Positions 41,236 to 50,955 are shown, counted from the stretch's first letter. The stretch: 64,000 bases of DNA from Paucilactobacillus oligofermentans DSM 15707 = LMG 22743 (GCF_001434315.1 NZ_AZFE01000030.1:1-64000); one strand, 5' to 3'. Translations and numbers: made by a program. The notes: a model not told the origin generated them from the sequence alone.

Positions 41236-42369
41236 CTATTTAACAATAATTGGACTTTTTTGCATATCTTGTTTCAGATTTGTTAACTGTTCAATGAATT
41301 TACCTGCACGATAATCCAAATTAACCATCCCATTTTTTAAGTCACGATCAACTTTAGTTACCAACGGAATTTCAAGGTCTTTTTTGATTGTATGCAGATA
41401 CTCTTGCCCCATCTTATTAAATCCTAAAACTCGTAAGTATGGCTGCTGTGTGGCTGCTAACATCTCATCATTTGTAATTTGTAATAACGTATATAGACAT
41501 AATCTCGATAACCGTGAATATGTATAGCGTTTTGACTTAATTCCACTCATGAATTGATCAAATGTGGTTGCAGTTTCCGCAACGTCTTTAAACTTATATT
41601 CAAGTCCTTCTGACATTTGATAAATTTCCTGAAGAGACTTAATAGTCACTTGGTTAATAAAGTAGCGTAAATACGGATAACAAGTATTCCAATCGATAGA
41701 CGTTTTTGCTTCAAGGATATCAGTAGCCGTCTTTGAAGGTACACTTAAACTATAATCCAATTGATTAATTACCGCATGTCTAATTGCACTCGCACTCGCA
41801 ATTTCTGAACTAATTTTATTATCATGATATTGATTTGAAATTCGTTGAATTGCCGTTAATTTAATTGGTGCCTGTAACTGTGAAACTGCCTTATGATAAG
41901 CAAACGCTAAAATATCATTGGGATCAGTTAATTCAATTCCCGTCTGCTGTTTCATTTGTTGATTAAATCGGCTCGCATAAGTTCCATTATAATGACTAAA
42001 CTCATCACTATTAAACAGACTTTCAGCGGTAACTAACTTTTTAAAATCAGCTTTAGGATGTTCCGCACCAAATACTAGTTCTGACACTTGTAATTGATTC
42101 AGTAAACTTATGGCTCCTTGTGCAAACAAATGAGCTGGTTGAACAGCATAAAAAATTGGTAACTCAATTACCAGATCAACACCATTATCTAACGCCTCAC
42201 TGGCTCTTGTCCATTTATCTAGCATAGTAACTTCGCCACGTTGGGTAAAGTTACCACTCATAACAGCGACCGCCACATCAGCGCCACTAATTTTTTTAGC
42301 GGTTGCAGCATGATAAGCGTGTCCATTATGAAATGGATTATATTCAGTTACCAATCCAACTGCTTTCAT
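41236..42369 (-). CDS. tmcAL: tRNA(Met) cytidine acetate ligase
   Basis: A 377-residue YlbM-type enzyme that uses acetate and ATP to form N4-acetylcytidine at the wobble base of elongator tRNA-Met. The nucleotidyltransferase motif EYNPFHNGH (HxGH type) is at residues 8-16, and SGNFTQRGE and LVIELPIFYAVQPA follow. The C-terminal half carries the tRNA-binding helices. It is 10 bp from the yqeM-type methyltransferase gene, within the housekeeping operon. Confidence 0.93.
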   Translation of the reverse strand: MKAVGLVTEYNPFHNGHAYHAATAKKISGADVAVAVMSGNFTQRGEVTMLDKWTRASEALDNGVDLVIELPIFYAVQPAHLFAQGAISLLNQLQVSELVFGAEHPKADFKKLVTAESLFNSDEFSHYNGTYASRFNQQMKQQTGIELTDPNDILAFAYHKAVSQLQAPIKLTAIQRISNQYHDNKISSEIASASAIRHAVINQLDYSLSVPSKTATDILEAKTSIDWNTCYPYLRYFINQVTIKSLQEIYQMSEGLEYKFKDVAETATTFDQFMSGIKSKRYTYSRLSRLCLYTLLQITNDEMLAATQQPYLRVLGFNKMGQEYLHTIKKDLEIPLVTKVDRDLKNGMVNLDYRAGKFIEQLTNLKQDMQKSPIIVK

Positions 42370-42378
42370 CTAATCCGC

Positions 42379-43116
42379 TCACTTCTCACAAATAAAGAAC
42401 CATCTAGTCGTTGTATCACTTATTTCTTGCTTACCAAATTCAGCACTAACTGAAATATTTTTAAATCCAGCTTGACCTAATGCATCTAAATATTGATCCA
42501 TTTCGTAAGTACGTTCATGATGCATTTCACTAACTCGTTCATAAGTTCCATCATCTTTTTCATTAAAAAATGACAAATCATGAATCACAGCATGAGGTTT
42601 ATCTTCGTCTTCAAAACTAGCCCACATAAAGAATCGTGAAGAATTTTCATTTTCAAAATTATACATGTAACCAGGATAAACTTCATCAGTTTGATATGGT
42701 GAAATAACATCAAAAATAAATTTACCGCCGTCATTAAGATGATTCGAAGCTTGCGTAAATACCTGTTCAACTTGCTTGATATCACTCAAATAACAAAGTG
42801 AATCAGCAAAACAAGTAATTACATCATAGTTATCAAAGCCATCCATTTCCAACATATTGGCCTGAATCAACGGTACTTCTACCTGTTCATCATTGATATG
42901 TTGGTCAGCTAGACTTAACATTTCTTCAGATAAATCTGCCACTGTGACATCATACTTATCTTTAGCTAATAAAACTGCAAGTCTGCCAGCTCCACCAGCT
43001 AAATCTAATATTTTTGCATCTTGGTTCACATTCTTTTTAACAAATTTAGCCCAATCAACATACATTTGTTCATCAAACAATTCATCATAATATTTAGCAA
43101 ACGTTGAATAAATCAC
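42379..43116 (-). CDS. yqeM: Class I SAM-dependent methyltransferase (YqeM-like)
   Basis: A 245-residue protein with methyltransferase motif I in ILDLAGGAGRLAVLLA, motif II VTVADLSEEMLSLA, and YDVITCFADSLCYL at motif IV. The GTG start is chosen because AGAGG lies 7 nt upstream and it places the start 2 bp beyond the rsfS stop. The substrate is unknown; it is always next to rsfS and tmcAL in Firmicutes. Confidence 0.9.
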   Translation of the reverse strand: MIYSTFAKYYDELFDEQMYVDWAKFVKKNVNQDAKILDLAGGAGRLAVLLAKDKYDVTVADLSEEMLSLADQHINDEQVEVPLIQANMLEMDGFDNYDVITCFADSLCYLSDIKQVEQVFTQASNHLNDGGKFIFDVISPYQTDEVYPGYMYNFENENSSRFFMWASFEDEDKPHAVIHDLSFFNEKDDGTYERVSEMHHERTYEMDQYLDALGQAGFKNISVSAEFGKQEISDTTTRWFFICEK

Positions 43117-43118
43117 AA

Positions 43119-43475
43119 TTAATCCTCTAACCATTCATTAACATTAACGATTGGTGCATCTGACCATAATTTTTCTAAATTATAATACTCACGTTGTTCC
43201 TTTTGGAAAATATGAGCTACGACATCACCTAAATCGACTAATACCCAGTTTCCAGTTTGTTTACCTTCAACACGCTTAACTTCGATTCCAGCTTTACGAG
43301 CATCTTCAACAATTGCATCTGCAATTGCTTGAACCTGACGCTTAGAATTAGCAGCGGCAATCAAGAAATAATCAGCCATAAAGCTAACTCCTTGAACATC
43401 TAAAGCTACGATATCTTCTGCACGTTTACCATCTGCAGCCTTAACTGCAATTTCTAAAATTTCTTTTGTATTCAT
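43119..43475 (-). CDS. rsfS: Ribosomal silencing factor RsfS
   Basis: A 118-residue protein that binds L14 and blocks subunit joining in slow growth. The family stretches are DVQGVSFMADYFLIA, RQVQAIADAIVEDARKAG and WVLVDLGDVVAHIFQKEQREYYNLEKLW. AGAGGGA precedes the ATG. It is 12 bp after yqeK. Confidence 0.96.
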   Translation of the reverse strand: MNTKEILEIAVKAADGKRAEDIVALDVQGVSFMADYFLIAAANSKRQVQAIADAIVEDARKAGIEVKRVEGKQTGNWVLVDLGDVVAHIFQKEQREYYNLEKLWSDAPIVNVNEWLED

Positions 43476-43487
43476 TTAAAATCCCTC

Positions 43488-44084
43488 TCATTTGGCAACC
43501 CAGGCATTATATGTATCAATTGCACTGGGATAAATATTCTTACTGCGTTCAATTAAATATTGGATCGTTTGTTTGATTTGAAATCTAACGCCATCTTGCA
43601 AATTATTAAAGGTTAACTGGCGTGCTTCATCCACACCGTTAAAATTACGTCCTTCTTCAATGTAATCCGCCATAAAAATTATCTGTTCCAGCATCGACAT
43701 CTCCGGGCTACCAGTTGTATGGTGACGAACTGCGTTTAAAATGTCTTCATCCCAAACTTCTAATTCATCTTTGATAAGTTCAGCCCCGACTACTCCATGC
43801 CAAATTGCATTATTGGCATTTAATAATTTTGGATCTAATTTTTTTGACATAATTTCATCAATAAAATCTTGATCAATACGTTCCTTGGCATAATCATGAA
43901 CTAGTGCAGCAATACTAGCTTTTTCCAAGTTAACTTGATAACTTTTAGCTAATCGTAATGCCATAGCTTCAACTCTTAAAATATGTTCAAATCTTGATGT
44001 TGAAACAGCTTTTTTAACCAATTCAATTAATTCTTTACGACTATATTTAATAATCTTTTGTTCATAAATCAATGAATTATTCAT
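43488..44084 (-). CDS. yqeK: YqeK-type HD phosphohydrolase (Ap4A hydrolase-like)
   Basis: A 198-residue HD protein: HILRVEAMALRLA, ALVHDYAKER with the HD pair, WHGVVGAELI and VRHHTTGSPEMSMLEQIIFMADYIEEGR. The YqeK family splits diadenosine tetraphosphate symmetrically. It overlaps nadD by 8 bp, the conserved nadD-yqeK pair. AAGGAGC precedes the ATG. Confidence 0.94.
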   Translation of the reverse strand: MNNSLIYEQKIIKYSRKELIELVKKAVSTSRFEHILRVEAMALRLAKSYQVNLEKASIAALVHDYAKERIDQDFIDEIMSKKLDPKLLNANNAIWHGVVGAELIKDELEVWDEDILNAVRHHTTGSPEMSMLEQIIFMADYIEEGRNFNGVDEARQLTFNNLQDGVRFQIKQTIQYLIERSKNIYPSAIDTYNAWVAK

Positions 44085-44709
44085 ATAAGTGATGCTCCTT
44101 TATATATTTTTCAACTCGATCAGGAACTAGATAACGGATTGATAATCCACTTCTCACCCGATTTCTGATATCAGTTGAACTAATAGCTAATAAAGGTGCA
44201 TCTACCCACAAAACTGAATAACTGCTATTAGCGATGAAGCCTGGGCGTTGTACACCCACAAAAGTAATCAGCTTAGATAGTTCATCAATTCGATGCCAGG
44301 TTGGTAAATCTACGACCATATCAGCTCCGATGATAAAATAAAAATCATATTCCGGATACTTTTCTTTTAAGAAGACAATCGTATCATACGTATAGCTAAC
44401 GCCACCACGATCAATTTCTGACAACTCAACTCTAAAATGTGGATTATCAGAGATCGCTTCTTCAATCATCGCTACCCGATCATGGGCAGCAATTGTAGTT
44501 TTACTATTTACATGTGGTGGAATTTCATCTGGGATAAACCAAACTTCATCCAATCCTAATGCTGTGTAAACTTGATCAGCAACTATCAAATGACTGGTAT
44601 GAATTGGATTAAAAGTTCCACCATATAAGCCAATTCGCTTTGCGCGTGGATTCAATTGTTGATTCAACTCTACCTGAGTCGTCGTTTGATACGCCAAATT
44701 ACTTTTCAA
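44077..44709 (-). CDS. nadD: Nicotinate-nucleotide adenylyltransferase
   Basis: A roughly 210-residue enzyme of NAD synthesis (nicotinate mononucleotide + ATP). The nucleotidyltransferase motif GLYGGTFNPIHTSHL is near residue 30, and the ISSTDIRNRV motif is near the C-terminus. The start is TTG, 8 nt after AAGGAG, with a GTG three codons upstream that abuts the ribosome site. The N-terminal 25 residues before the core are longer than usual. Confidence 0.95.
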   Translation of the reverse strand: MKSNLAYQTTTQVELNQQLNPRAKRIGLYGGTFNPIHTSHLIVADQVYTALGLDEVWFIPDEIPPHVNSKTTIAAHDRVAMIEEAISDNPHFRVELSEIDRGGVSYTYDTIVFLKEKYPEYDFYFIIGADMVVDLPTWHRIDELSKLITFVGVQRPGFIANSSYSVLWVDAPLLAISSTDIRNRVRSGLSIRYLVPDRVEKYIKEHHLYE

Positions 44710-44721
44710 GCTTAACACTCC

Positions 44722-45033
44722 TTAGATTGCAGCAACTTCTTTTGAAATTTCACGTGAATCTTCATCTGAAGAAACCTTGAATAATACCATAACCCGTCCA
44801 ATTGTTTGTACAACTTGGATATCCGTATTAGATTCAATAAATTCTTTTGCTTCGTCTACTGTGGCATCTGAATTTTGTAAAATACTAACTTTAATTAGTT
44901 CGCGTTTATCTAATGCACCACTCAATTGATCAAGCCATGTTTTTGTTAAACCATTTTTACCAACACTAAACATTGGTCGTAAATCATGTGCCGTTGCACG
45001 TAAAAATCGCTTTTGTTTTCCTCTTAATTTCAT
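44722..45033 (-). CDS. yhbY: YhbY-type CRM-domain RNA-binding protein
   Basis: A 103-residue single CRM domain: RGKQKRFLRATAHDLRPM, the GKNGLTKTW loop (GxxG), and KRELIKVSILQNS. The family binds pre-ribosomal RNA. AAGGATGAAGG lies ahead of the ATG. It lies between yqeH and nadD, as in Bacillus. Confidence 0.95.
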   Translation of the reverse strand: MKLRGKQKRFLRATAHDLRPMFSVGKNGLTKTWLDQLSGALDKRELIKVSILQNSDATVDEAKEFIESNTDIQVVQTIGRVMVLFKVSSDEDSREISKEVAAI

Positions 45034-45049
45034 CTTTATACCTTCATCC

Positions 45050-46183
45050 TTAAATCATTGCTTTACGAACAAGAACCGATACACCAGTTGGAGCCCAACC
45101 AGCAACATTAGTCCCAGCTGGAACCGTTACCCAACCTAATCCTTCAATTACTAAATCACTCTTTTGATCAATATGGAATTCATGTCGTTCTAAGGTTGGA
45201 AAATCATCTTTATCGTCTTCTGTTGGAGGTGTTAATAGTCCGCCAACATGTTTTTCATAAAACGCATCAGCATTTTCTAACTTAGTCCGATGGAGATTCA
45301 AGTTATTGTCAAAATATGCAACAACTCCAGTTTTAGGACCCTTTACATAATCAAATCGAGCAACACCACCCAAGAAAATAGTTTGTTGATCATTTAATTG
45401 GAATGTTCGTGGCTTAATTTCTTTTTGTGGTGCAACTAATTTTAATGCTTGAGCTGAAAGTACATGTGCCATTTGTTCCGCATGAATAATTCCTGGGGTA
45501 TCAACTAACTCATGACCATCATCCAATGGAATTTGAATTTTATCAAGCGTTGTTCCTGGAAAACGTGACGTCGTAATTAATTCTTTCACCCCAGTTGTAC
45601 TTTTAATAATTTGATTAATCAATGTTGATTTACCAACATTAGTTACTCCAACTACATAAACATCTCGATTTCCACGATATTTATTAATTTTCTCTAATAA
45701 GTCAGCGACTTGATGATTGTTTTTAGCAGATACCATTGCAACATCAATTGGACGTAATCCACTTAAATTGGCTTGCTGACGCATCCAATCCATTAGTTTA
45801 GTCCGTTTTAATGAACGTGGTAAGATATCTTCTTTGTTTCCAACTAATAAAATTGGATTATCACCAACAAATCGATGTAATCCTGGAATTAAACTTCCGT
45901 TGAAATCAAAAATATCAATCACATATACTATTAACGCATCTGTTTCACGAATTTGATTCAATAAACGTAAAAAATCATCATCGGTTAATGAGACTGGTGC
46001 AATTTCATTGTAGTGACGTAAACGGAAACAACGTTGGCAATAAAGCTCATCTGTTTCAAGTCCCTTTTTAATTGCTGATGTTGGCGTATAACCAATTCCA
46101 TCTGGATCATCAGATTGGATTAACACACCACAACCAATACATCTTAATTCTTCATTTTGTTCTTCTGTTAAAACTTCAGTCAT
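45050..46183 (-). CDS. yqeH: Ribosome biogenesis GTPase YqeH
   Basis: A 377-residue circularly permuted GTPase for 30S assembly. An N-terminal treble-clef zinc finger (CIGCG, CQRC) is followed by the permuted G motifs: G4 NKED, G5 SAKN, then P-loop GVTNVGKSTL near residue 180 and G3 DTPG. A C-terminal RNA-binding-like domain follows. It overlaps yqeG by 8 bp. CAGGAGAG precedes the ATG. Confidence 0.96.
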   Translation of the reverse strand: MTEVLTEEQNEELRCIGCGVLIQSDDPDGIGYTPTSAIKKGLETDELYCQRCFRLRHYNEIAPVSLTDDDFLRLLNQIRETDALIVYVIDIFDFNGSLIPGLHRFVGDNPILLVGNKEDILPRSLKRTKLMDWMRQQANLSGLRPIDVAMVSAKNNHQVADLLEKINKYRGNRDVYVVGVTNVGKSTLINQIIKSTTGVKELITTSRFPGTTLDKIQIPLDDGHELVDTPGIIHAEQMAHVLSAQALKLVAPQKEIKPRTFQLNDQQTIFLGGVARFDYVKGPKTGVVAYFDNNLNLHRTKLENADAFYEKHVGGLLTPPTEDDKDDFPTLERHEFHIDQKSDLVIEGLGWVTVPAGTNVAGWAPTGVSVLVRKAMI

Positions 46184-46706
46184 TCAAACTCTCCTGCCAA
46201 CTTAACGTCGGATTTTCTTTTAGCATCTGCTTCATGACATACTTTTCAAAGAAACGATTAATTTGCGTGTTCCATTGATCAGAATCAATCAGTGGTTTAA
46301 CTAAAATACTGTATACCCCTGCTTGATTTGAAGCTGCAATATCGGTTAATAATTGATCTCCAACCATTACCACTTCATGTTTTTCCAAATCAAGCTTTTT
46401 AAGGGCTCGATTAATTCCGGTTGATAAAGGCTTTAAGGCACGAGAAATGAACGGCAATTCAAGTTTTGCTACTGCACGTTCAATACGATCGTGGCTATTA
46501 TTGGATACAACAATCAATGGAATATTAGCTTCTTTGAGGCTTTGCATCCACGCCTTTAGTTCAGGCGTTCCATCTGGATTATTCCAAGCAATCAACGTGT
46601 TATCGAGATCTGTAAAAACAGCCCGAATTCCATGATTTTTCAATTGTGATGGTGAGATTGAATAGATTGTATTAATCATCCAAGTTGGTTTAAATGCATT
46701 CATCAT
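46176..46706 (-). CDS. yqeG: YqeG-type HAD phosphatase
   Basis: A 176-residue HAD-IIIA hydrolase with motif I FTDLDNTLIAW, motif II VVSNNSHDR and motif III/IV VMVGDQLLTDI. The related PgpB/GEP4 group dephosphorylates phosphatidylglycerophosphate, but the bacterial YqeG substrate is not certain. The start is the ATG 9 nt after GGAG. It is the first gene of the long operon to rpmF. Confidence 0.93.
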   Translation of the reverse strand: MMNAFKPTWMINTIYSISPSQLKNHGIRAVFTDLDNTLIAWNNPDGTPELKAWMQSLKEANIPLIVVSNNSHDRIERAVAKLELPFISRALKPLSTGINRALKKLDLEKHEVVMVGDQLLTDIAASNQAGVYSILVKPLIDSDQWNTQINRFFEKYVMKQMLKENPTLSWQESLND

Positions 46707-46805
46707 ATCAGTATACTCCATTTATTTAGTCCAATTTATTATACGATTATCCGCCACTGCTTGCAATTACAACGTTTGCGTTTATTACATCATTTTAAAC
46801 AAAAT

Positions 46806-46843
46806 AAAAGACTGAACAAAATCAAATTTTGAGTCAGTCTTTT
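46806..46843 (-). terminator. Terminator after rplT
   Basis: AAAAGACTGA (46806-46815) pairs with TCAGTCTTTT (46834-46843), T-rich on the minus strand. Confidence 0.82.
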
Positions 46844-46850
46844 GAAATAA

Positions 46851-47204
46851 TTATTTGCTTGCAGCTTTTGCAGCTTCAACGATTGCTGTAAATCCAGCAG
46901 CATCATTAACAGCTAATTCAGCTAACATCTTACGGTTCATGTTAATATCAGCTAATTTCAAGCCATGCATTAATTTGCTGTAGCTAATACCATTCATACG
47001 TGCACCAGCATTAATACGTGCAATCCAAAGTTGACGATAATTGCGTTTGTTTTGCTTACGATCACGGAATGAATAAAGATATGACTTCATTACTTGATCT
47101 TTAGCTGTCTTAAAGAGACGATGTTTTGAGCCACGATATCCCTTGGCTAATTTAATAATACGTTTGCGACGTGCGCGTGTAACTGTTCCACCTTTAACTC
47201 GCAT
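46851..47204 (-). CDS. rplT: 50S ribosomal protein L20
   Basis: A 117-residue basic protein: [39 protein letters not shown] and [13 protein letters not shown] are family signatures. L20 binds the leader of its own operon to repress it. GTAGGAGGA precedes the ATG. Confidence 0.98.
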   Translation of the reverse strand: MRVKGGTVTRARRKRIIKLAKGYRGSKHRLFKTAKDQVMKSYLYSFRDRKQNKRNYRQLWIARINAGARMNGISYSKLMHGLKLADINMNRKMLAELAVNDAAGFTAIVEAAKAASK

Positions 47205-47233
47205 TGTGGTGTCCTCCTACTATCTTATTTATT

Positions 47234-47428
47234 TTATAGATTAAGCATTTTTTTGTATCGTTTTACGTTTGTTTTATCCATCATGCTAAGTCCACGTAAT
47301 TGGCGACGTTGTTTCTTTGTTTTACCATGGAAACGGTGACTTGTATAAGCGTTAGCACTCTTAAGTCCACCATTTGCAGTTTTCTTGAATCGCTTTGCAG
47401 CAGCGCGATTAGTCTTCATTTTTGGCAT
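47234..47428 (-). CDS. rpmI: 50S ribosomal protein L35
   Basis: A 64-residue protein beginning [20 protein letters not shown] and rich in Lys/Arg, with [16 protein letters not shown]. It lies between infC and rplT in the standard order. GTAGGAAT precedes the ATG. Confidence 0.98.
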   Translation of the reverse strand: MPKMKTNRAAAKRFKKTANGGLKSANAYTSHRFHGKTKKQRRQLRGLSMMDKTNVKRYKKMLNL

Positions 47429-47445
47429 TACAAAATTCCTACTTT

Positions 47446-47964
47446 CTATTTTTTATCGGCAGCCGGAGCTAATGTTAAGAACATGCTACGACCTTCCATC
47501 TTTGGATGTTGCTCAATAGTCGCAATATCCTTAGTTGCTTCAGCCATCTTATTTAAAACGTCACGACCAATCTCTTTATGAGTAATGGCACGACCTTTAA
47601 ATCGAATTGAAACTCGAACTTTATCACCTTTATCCAAAAATTTTCTGGCATTAGTGAGTTTAGTATTGAAGTCATTCGTATCGATTGTTGGGCTTAAACG
47701 GACTTCTTTAACTGAGACAACTTTTTGTTTCTTACGAGCCTCACGTTGCTTCTTTTGCAATTCAAAACGGTATTTACCGTAATCCATGATTCGAGCAACG
47801 GGTGGCTTTGCCTTAGGTGAAACTAAGACAAGATCCAAATCAGCATCTTCAGCCATTTTTAGCGCTTCTGACTTAGACTTAACACCTAATTGATTACCTT
47901 CGTCATCAACGAGCCGTACTTCACGAGAACGGATTCCGTCATTGAGCATCATATCTTGAGCTAT
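47446..47964 (-). CDS. infC: Translation initiation factor IF-3 with AUA start codon
   Basis: A 172-residue factor with an N-domain ([21 protein letters not shown]), a linker rich in Lys/Arg ([15 protein letters not shown]) and a C-domain ([29 protein letters not shown]). The only start with good spacing is ATA at 47964, 7 nt after GGAGGTG; ATG codons at positions 5 and 6 lack a ribosome site and would cut the conserved N-terminus. Rare AUU/AUA/AUC starts are how IF-3 autoregulates in other bacteria. Confidence 0.95.
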   Translation of the reverse strand: MAQDMMLNDGIRSREVRLVDDEGNQLGVKSKSEALKMAEDADLDLVLVSPKAKPPVARIMDYGKYRFELQKKQREARKKQKVVSVKEVRLSPTIDTNDFNTKLTNARKFLDKGDKVRVSIRFKGRAITHKEIGRDVLNKMAEATKDIATIEQHPKMEGRSMFLTLAPAADKK

Positions 47965-47984
47965 GGCAACACACCTCCAATTTT

Positions 47985-48120
47985 TTAGCGAAAGATGAAA
48001 CAAAAAAGCGGCGTGCACATGCACCCCGCGACACAACTAATTTCCATTAGCTGCTTATTAAAACTCGTAAGCCCGGTAATTCTAATTACCAAGGCGAGAA
48101 GCGGGTGCTTCTGCTTTATC
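47985..48120 (-). promoter_or_regulatory. infC-rpmI-rplT leader (L20-type attenuator)
   Basis: The 130-nt leader has a GAAGC/GCTTC-type stem, a GGTAATTAGAATTACC palindrome and a GC-rich hairpin (GCGGGGTGCA with TGCACGCCGC). The last is followed on the minus strand by six T residues (48002-48007). It matches the arrangement of the L20 leader, in which L20 binding favours termination. Confidence 0.85.
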
Positions 48121-48200
48121 TTTCAACTTTTATATCATACCAAAGCTAACTAGCCACTGTCAACCATAAAAATCAATTACTAGGTTAAAGTTTATCTAGC

Positions 48201-49130
48201 TTATGCTCTGGTTCGACGATTTTCACCAGTCAACGTTACTTCTTTTGCTAAAAATCTAATTCGTTCCATAATTCGCTTAGCTTTTAACTGTTCAATGTCA
48301 CCCTTTTGATTAACGGCTAAATGTTCTTCTTCTAGTTTTTTCATTGAAAAGTTAGAACTAAAGAACGTTGGTAATTCGGCTTGCATCCGATATTCTAGAA
48401 TAACTCCCAGGATATCATCACGAATCCAAGATGACATCGCATCTGCTCCAATATCATCAATCATTAGGATTGGTGACTTTTTAATCGCATCAACCATTTT
48501 GCCAGTATCAACATTTTTATCATTAATTGAATTTTTCAATTCAACTGCCAAACTTGGAAAATGGACCATTGTGCTAGCAACTCCGTGTGTAGCTAATTCG
48601 TTCGCAATTGCTCCCAAGAGATAGGTTTTTCCAACGCCAAAGTTACCATATAAATAAAATCCTGGTTGATATTGATCTGAATCAGAAGTATATCCTTCAA
48701 TAAAATTCAAAGCTTCACTAATTGATTCAGCGCGCTGAACATCTTGCATATCAAAGCTTGCAAATGATGCTGCTTGAACAAATTTAGGCATACTAATTGA
48801 ATGAACTAGTTTTCCACGTTGCATTGAATTTCTTTGGGCTGATAATTTTTGAGATGGTTGATATGTAACGTCAATCCATTTACCGTTCATTACCAATGCA
48901 GGCACATATCCAGGGGCGAACGAGTCATCTGGATTTTTCTTTTGCGTAAAAAACTCATATAACTTAGCTTCGCCACGTACTAACGCTTCTTTTGAAAGGC
49001 TTTTTTCATTAACTTGAATAAATTTCTTAACATCAGCATCGTTGTATACTTCTGCCATTAGTTCACGGTACTTAGGATCAAAATCATCAGCACTCATAAC
49101 TTCTTTGATTGCATCACTTAGACTTTGCAT
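48201..49130 (-). CDS. dnaI: Primosomal protein DnaI (helicase loader)
   Basis: A 309-residue AAA+ loader that places DnaC/DnaB-type helicase on DNA. Walker A YGNFGVGKTYLLGAI is near residue 165, and Walker B ILMIDDIGAD is near 225. The sensor-like YRMQAELPTFFSSNFS follows. The N-terminal DnaI-specific helical domain covers about residues 1-80. AAGGAGGA precedes the ATG. It is 2 bp after dnaB. Confidence 0.96.
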   Translation of the reverse strand: MQSLSDAIKEVMSADDFDPKYRELMAEVYNDADVKKFIQVNEKSLSKEALVRGEAKLYEFFTQKKNPDDSFAPGYVPALVMNGKWIDVTYQPSQKLSAQRNSMQRGKLVHSISMPKFVQAASFASFDMQDVQRAESISEALNFIEGYTSDSDQYQPGFYLYGNFGVGKTYLLGAIANELATHGVASTMVHFPSLAVELKNSINDKNVDTGKMVDAIKKSPILMIDDIGADAMSSWIRDDILGVILEYRMQAELPTFFSSNFSMKKLEEEHLAVNQKGDIEQLKAKRIMERIRFLAKEVTLTGENRRTRA

Positions 49131-49132
49131 TG

Positions 49133-50485
49133 TTAATCCTCCTTACTTTTATTTAAACGTTCCATCTGAGCTTGAATTTCAGCCAATTGTTTAGCCGAAG
49201 TTTCTTGTTTCTTAGGTTGGTAATCTTCCTTCGCCCAATCAGGTAAAGTTTCTTTAACTGTTCCCTTACGACTTGCTTGACGTTTAGTTTGGCGCTTCTT
49301 TTGATAATTTTTTATTTGGTCAAAGGCTTGGATTGGTGTTCTAACTTTTGCCTGTGCCCAGCCATTAGCAACTGTATCCATTAGTGCTTGTGTTAATGTG
49401 GTTTGATCCATTTCAACTAATAAGTAATAAATTAGTAGATTAACAACCGTTGATGGGAATAAATTACGATTTATCAATGCCGTTAAGTTGGCACGCTGAT
49501 TATTAGAAATGTAACCACCCTTTTGACTTAACAACTCAGTTAAAAATTCATTCGGCGTATATGATTCAACGACCTTTAATAATTGCTGATCATTTGGTGT
49601 TAAACTATTAATCTCTTGTTTCGTTACTGGAACTTCTTGTTCAACCTCACTTGAGTCCATTGAACTTTTAATCATAGTAAATGATTGTACTATATTACGT
49701 TTAAATTTAGTTTCGTCTAATTCATTAGTATTTAAATTAATCGATTGTCCAATTACTCGAGCCATTGAAATCTCATCAACACCATACATCACATGTTCTG
49801 TCGTAATCAATTGCTTATGCTTTTCAACTCCATCAATTCTAATAGGTTGCTGATCAACTAAACTTAACAATAGTTGAAAATCAAATTTAATTTCCACCAT
49901 TGAGTGCTCATGGCCTTCACTAACAACAAAATGCTCACGACTTTCTTGAATTACACTTGGTAACTCTTTAACGTTATCCGGATCAACGTGATAGGTTGTA
50001 AAGAAATCTTTCGTTACACTATTTAACTCAGTCGTATCAAATTGATATTGTGCTGCTTCAGACATCAGTTCACTATACTCTGTATCCCCAATGGCTTCTA
50101 GTAACAGAATACTTAACAAATCGTCATTATTAAACTGGTGAGCCGTTAAAGTTGGTTGTAATTCATACACAACTACCTCACCTACATTATCAGTTTGTTC
50201 AAACGAATTCAGCATACCAGCAGACTCAAGTCTTGTTCTAGCTTCAGTTAATTGATCGATATCAAAATTAAGTCGTTGTAATAACTGTGCATGTGAAACT
50301 CGTTTAGATAGCATTGGATGAGATTGTAAATTTGACTGTAACGCAAAAAAAAGTGCAAATGCATTTGCACCAATAATTGGTTGATATAACTTAGTAAAGT
50401 TTGCCTCAGAAAAATCACTAAAATCTGATGATAGCGAGACAATGAAGCCAGTATGTGGCTTTATTCTTTGTACTTGATTAACCAC
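49133..50485 (-). CDS. dnaB: Replication initiation and membrane attachment protein DnaB
   Basis: A 450-residue Gram-positive DnaB (not the replicative helicase). DDBH1-like (about 20-140) and DnaD-like DDBH2 (about 300-400; YTPNEFLTELLSQKGGYIS, NLFPSTVVNLLIYYLL) domains are visible, with a basic C-terminal tail rich in QKKRQTKRQASR. It works with DnaD and DnaI in restart and initiation. The start is GTG after TTGGAGA. It is in the nrdR-dnaB-dnaI operon. Confidence 0.95.
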   Translation of the reverse strand: MVNQVQRIKPHTGFIVSLSSDFSDFSEANFTKLYQPIIGANAFALFFALQSNLQSHPMLSKRVSHAQLLQRLNFDIDQLTEARTRLESAGMLNSFEQTDNVGEVVVYELQPTLTAHQFNNDDLLSILLLEAIGDTEYSELMSEAAQYQFDTTELNSVTKDFFTTYHVDPDNVKELPSVIQESREHFVVSEGHEHSMVEIKFDFQLLLSLVDQQPIRIDGVEKHKQLITTEHVMYGVDEISMARVIGQSINLNTNELDETKFKRNIVQSFTMIKSSMDSSEVEQEVPVTKQEINSLTPNDQQLLKVVESYTPNEFLTELLSQKGGYISNNQRANLTALINRNLFPSTVVNLLIYYLLVEMDQTTLTQALMDTVANGWAQAKVRTPIQAFDQIKNYQKKRQTKRQASRKGTVKETLPDWAKEDYQPKKQETSAKQLAEIQAQMERLNKSKED

Positions 50486-50505
50486 GGTGGCTTCTCCAAT
50501 CTAAA

Positions 50506-50955
50506 TTAGTCTTTCATTACTTTTTTTAACTCTGCCATAAAGTCATCCATATCCCTGAATTGTCGATACACACTAGCAAATCGAATATATGCAATTTCAT
50601 CTAAGCTCTTCATTTCATTCATCACAAACTCACCGATTGCTGTACTAGAAACTTCATTTTCACCTAGTCCACGAACGCTGTTCTCAACCCGTTCGACCAA
50701 TGAAGTCATACTTTCCATTGTAACTGGTCTTTTTTCGGCAGAACGAATCACGCCCGCTAAAACTTTTTTACTATTAAATTCTTCTCGATTACCATTCTTT
50801 TTAACAACTAATAATGGTGTTACTTCAATTCGTTCAAATGTTGTGAAGCGATAATTACAGCTCTCACATTCACGACGACGCCTAATACTACCGTCTTCAG
50901 TTGGCCGACTATCAACAACACGTGAATTATTATTGCCACAATTAGGACAATGCAT
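50506..50955 (-). CDS. nrdR: Transcriptional repressor NrdR
   Basis: A 149-residue repressor of ribonucleotide reductase genes. The zinc ribbon is MHCPNCGNNNSRVVDSR with CESCNYRF, and the ATP-cone spans about residues 48-138 (LLVVKKNGNREEFNSKK, IAYIRFASVYRQF). The ATG at 50955 has GAGGA 9 nt upstream; the upstream in-frame ATG abuts that site. It is the normal length. Confidence 0.96.
   Translation of the reverse strand: MHCPNCGNNNSRVVDSRPTEDGSIRRRRECESCNYRFTTFERIEVTPLLVVKKNGNREEFNSKKVLAGVIRSAEKRPVTMESMTSLVERVENSVRGLGENEVSSTAIGEFVMNEMKSLDEIAYIRFASVYRQFRDMDDFMAELKKVMKD

Noticed and set aside
47965-48036. Upstream extension of infC to an ATG at 48036
   Set aside because: It reads through the L20-leader terminator stem and is not similar to IF-3.
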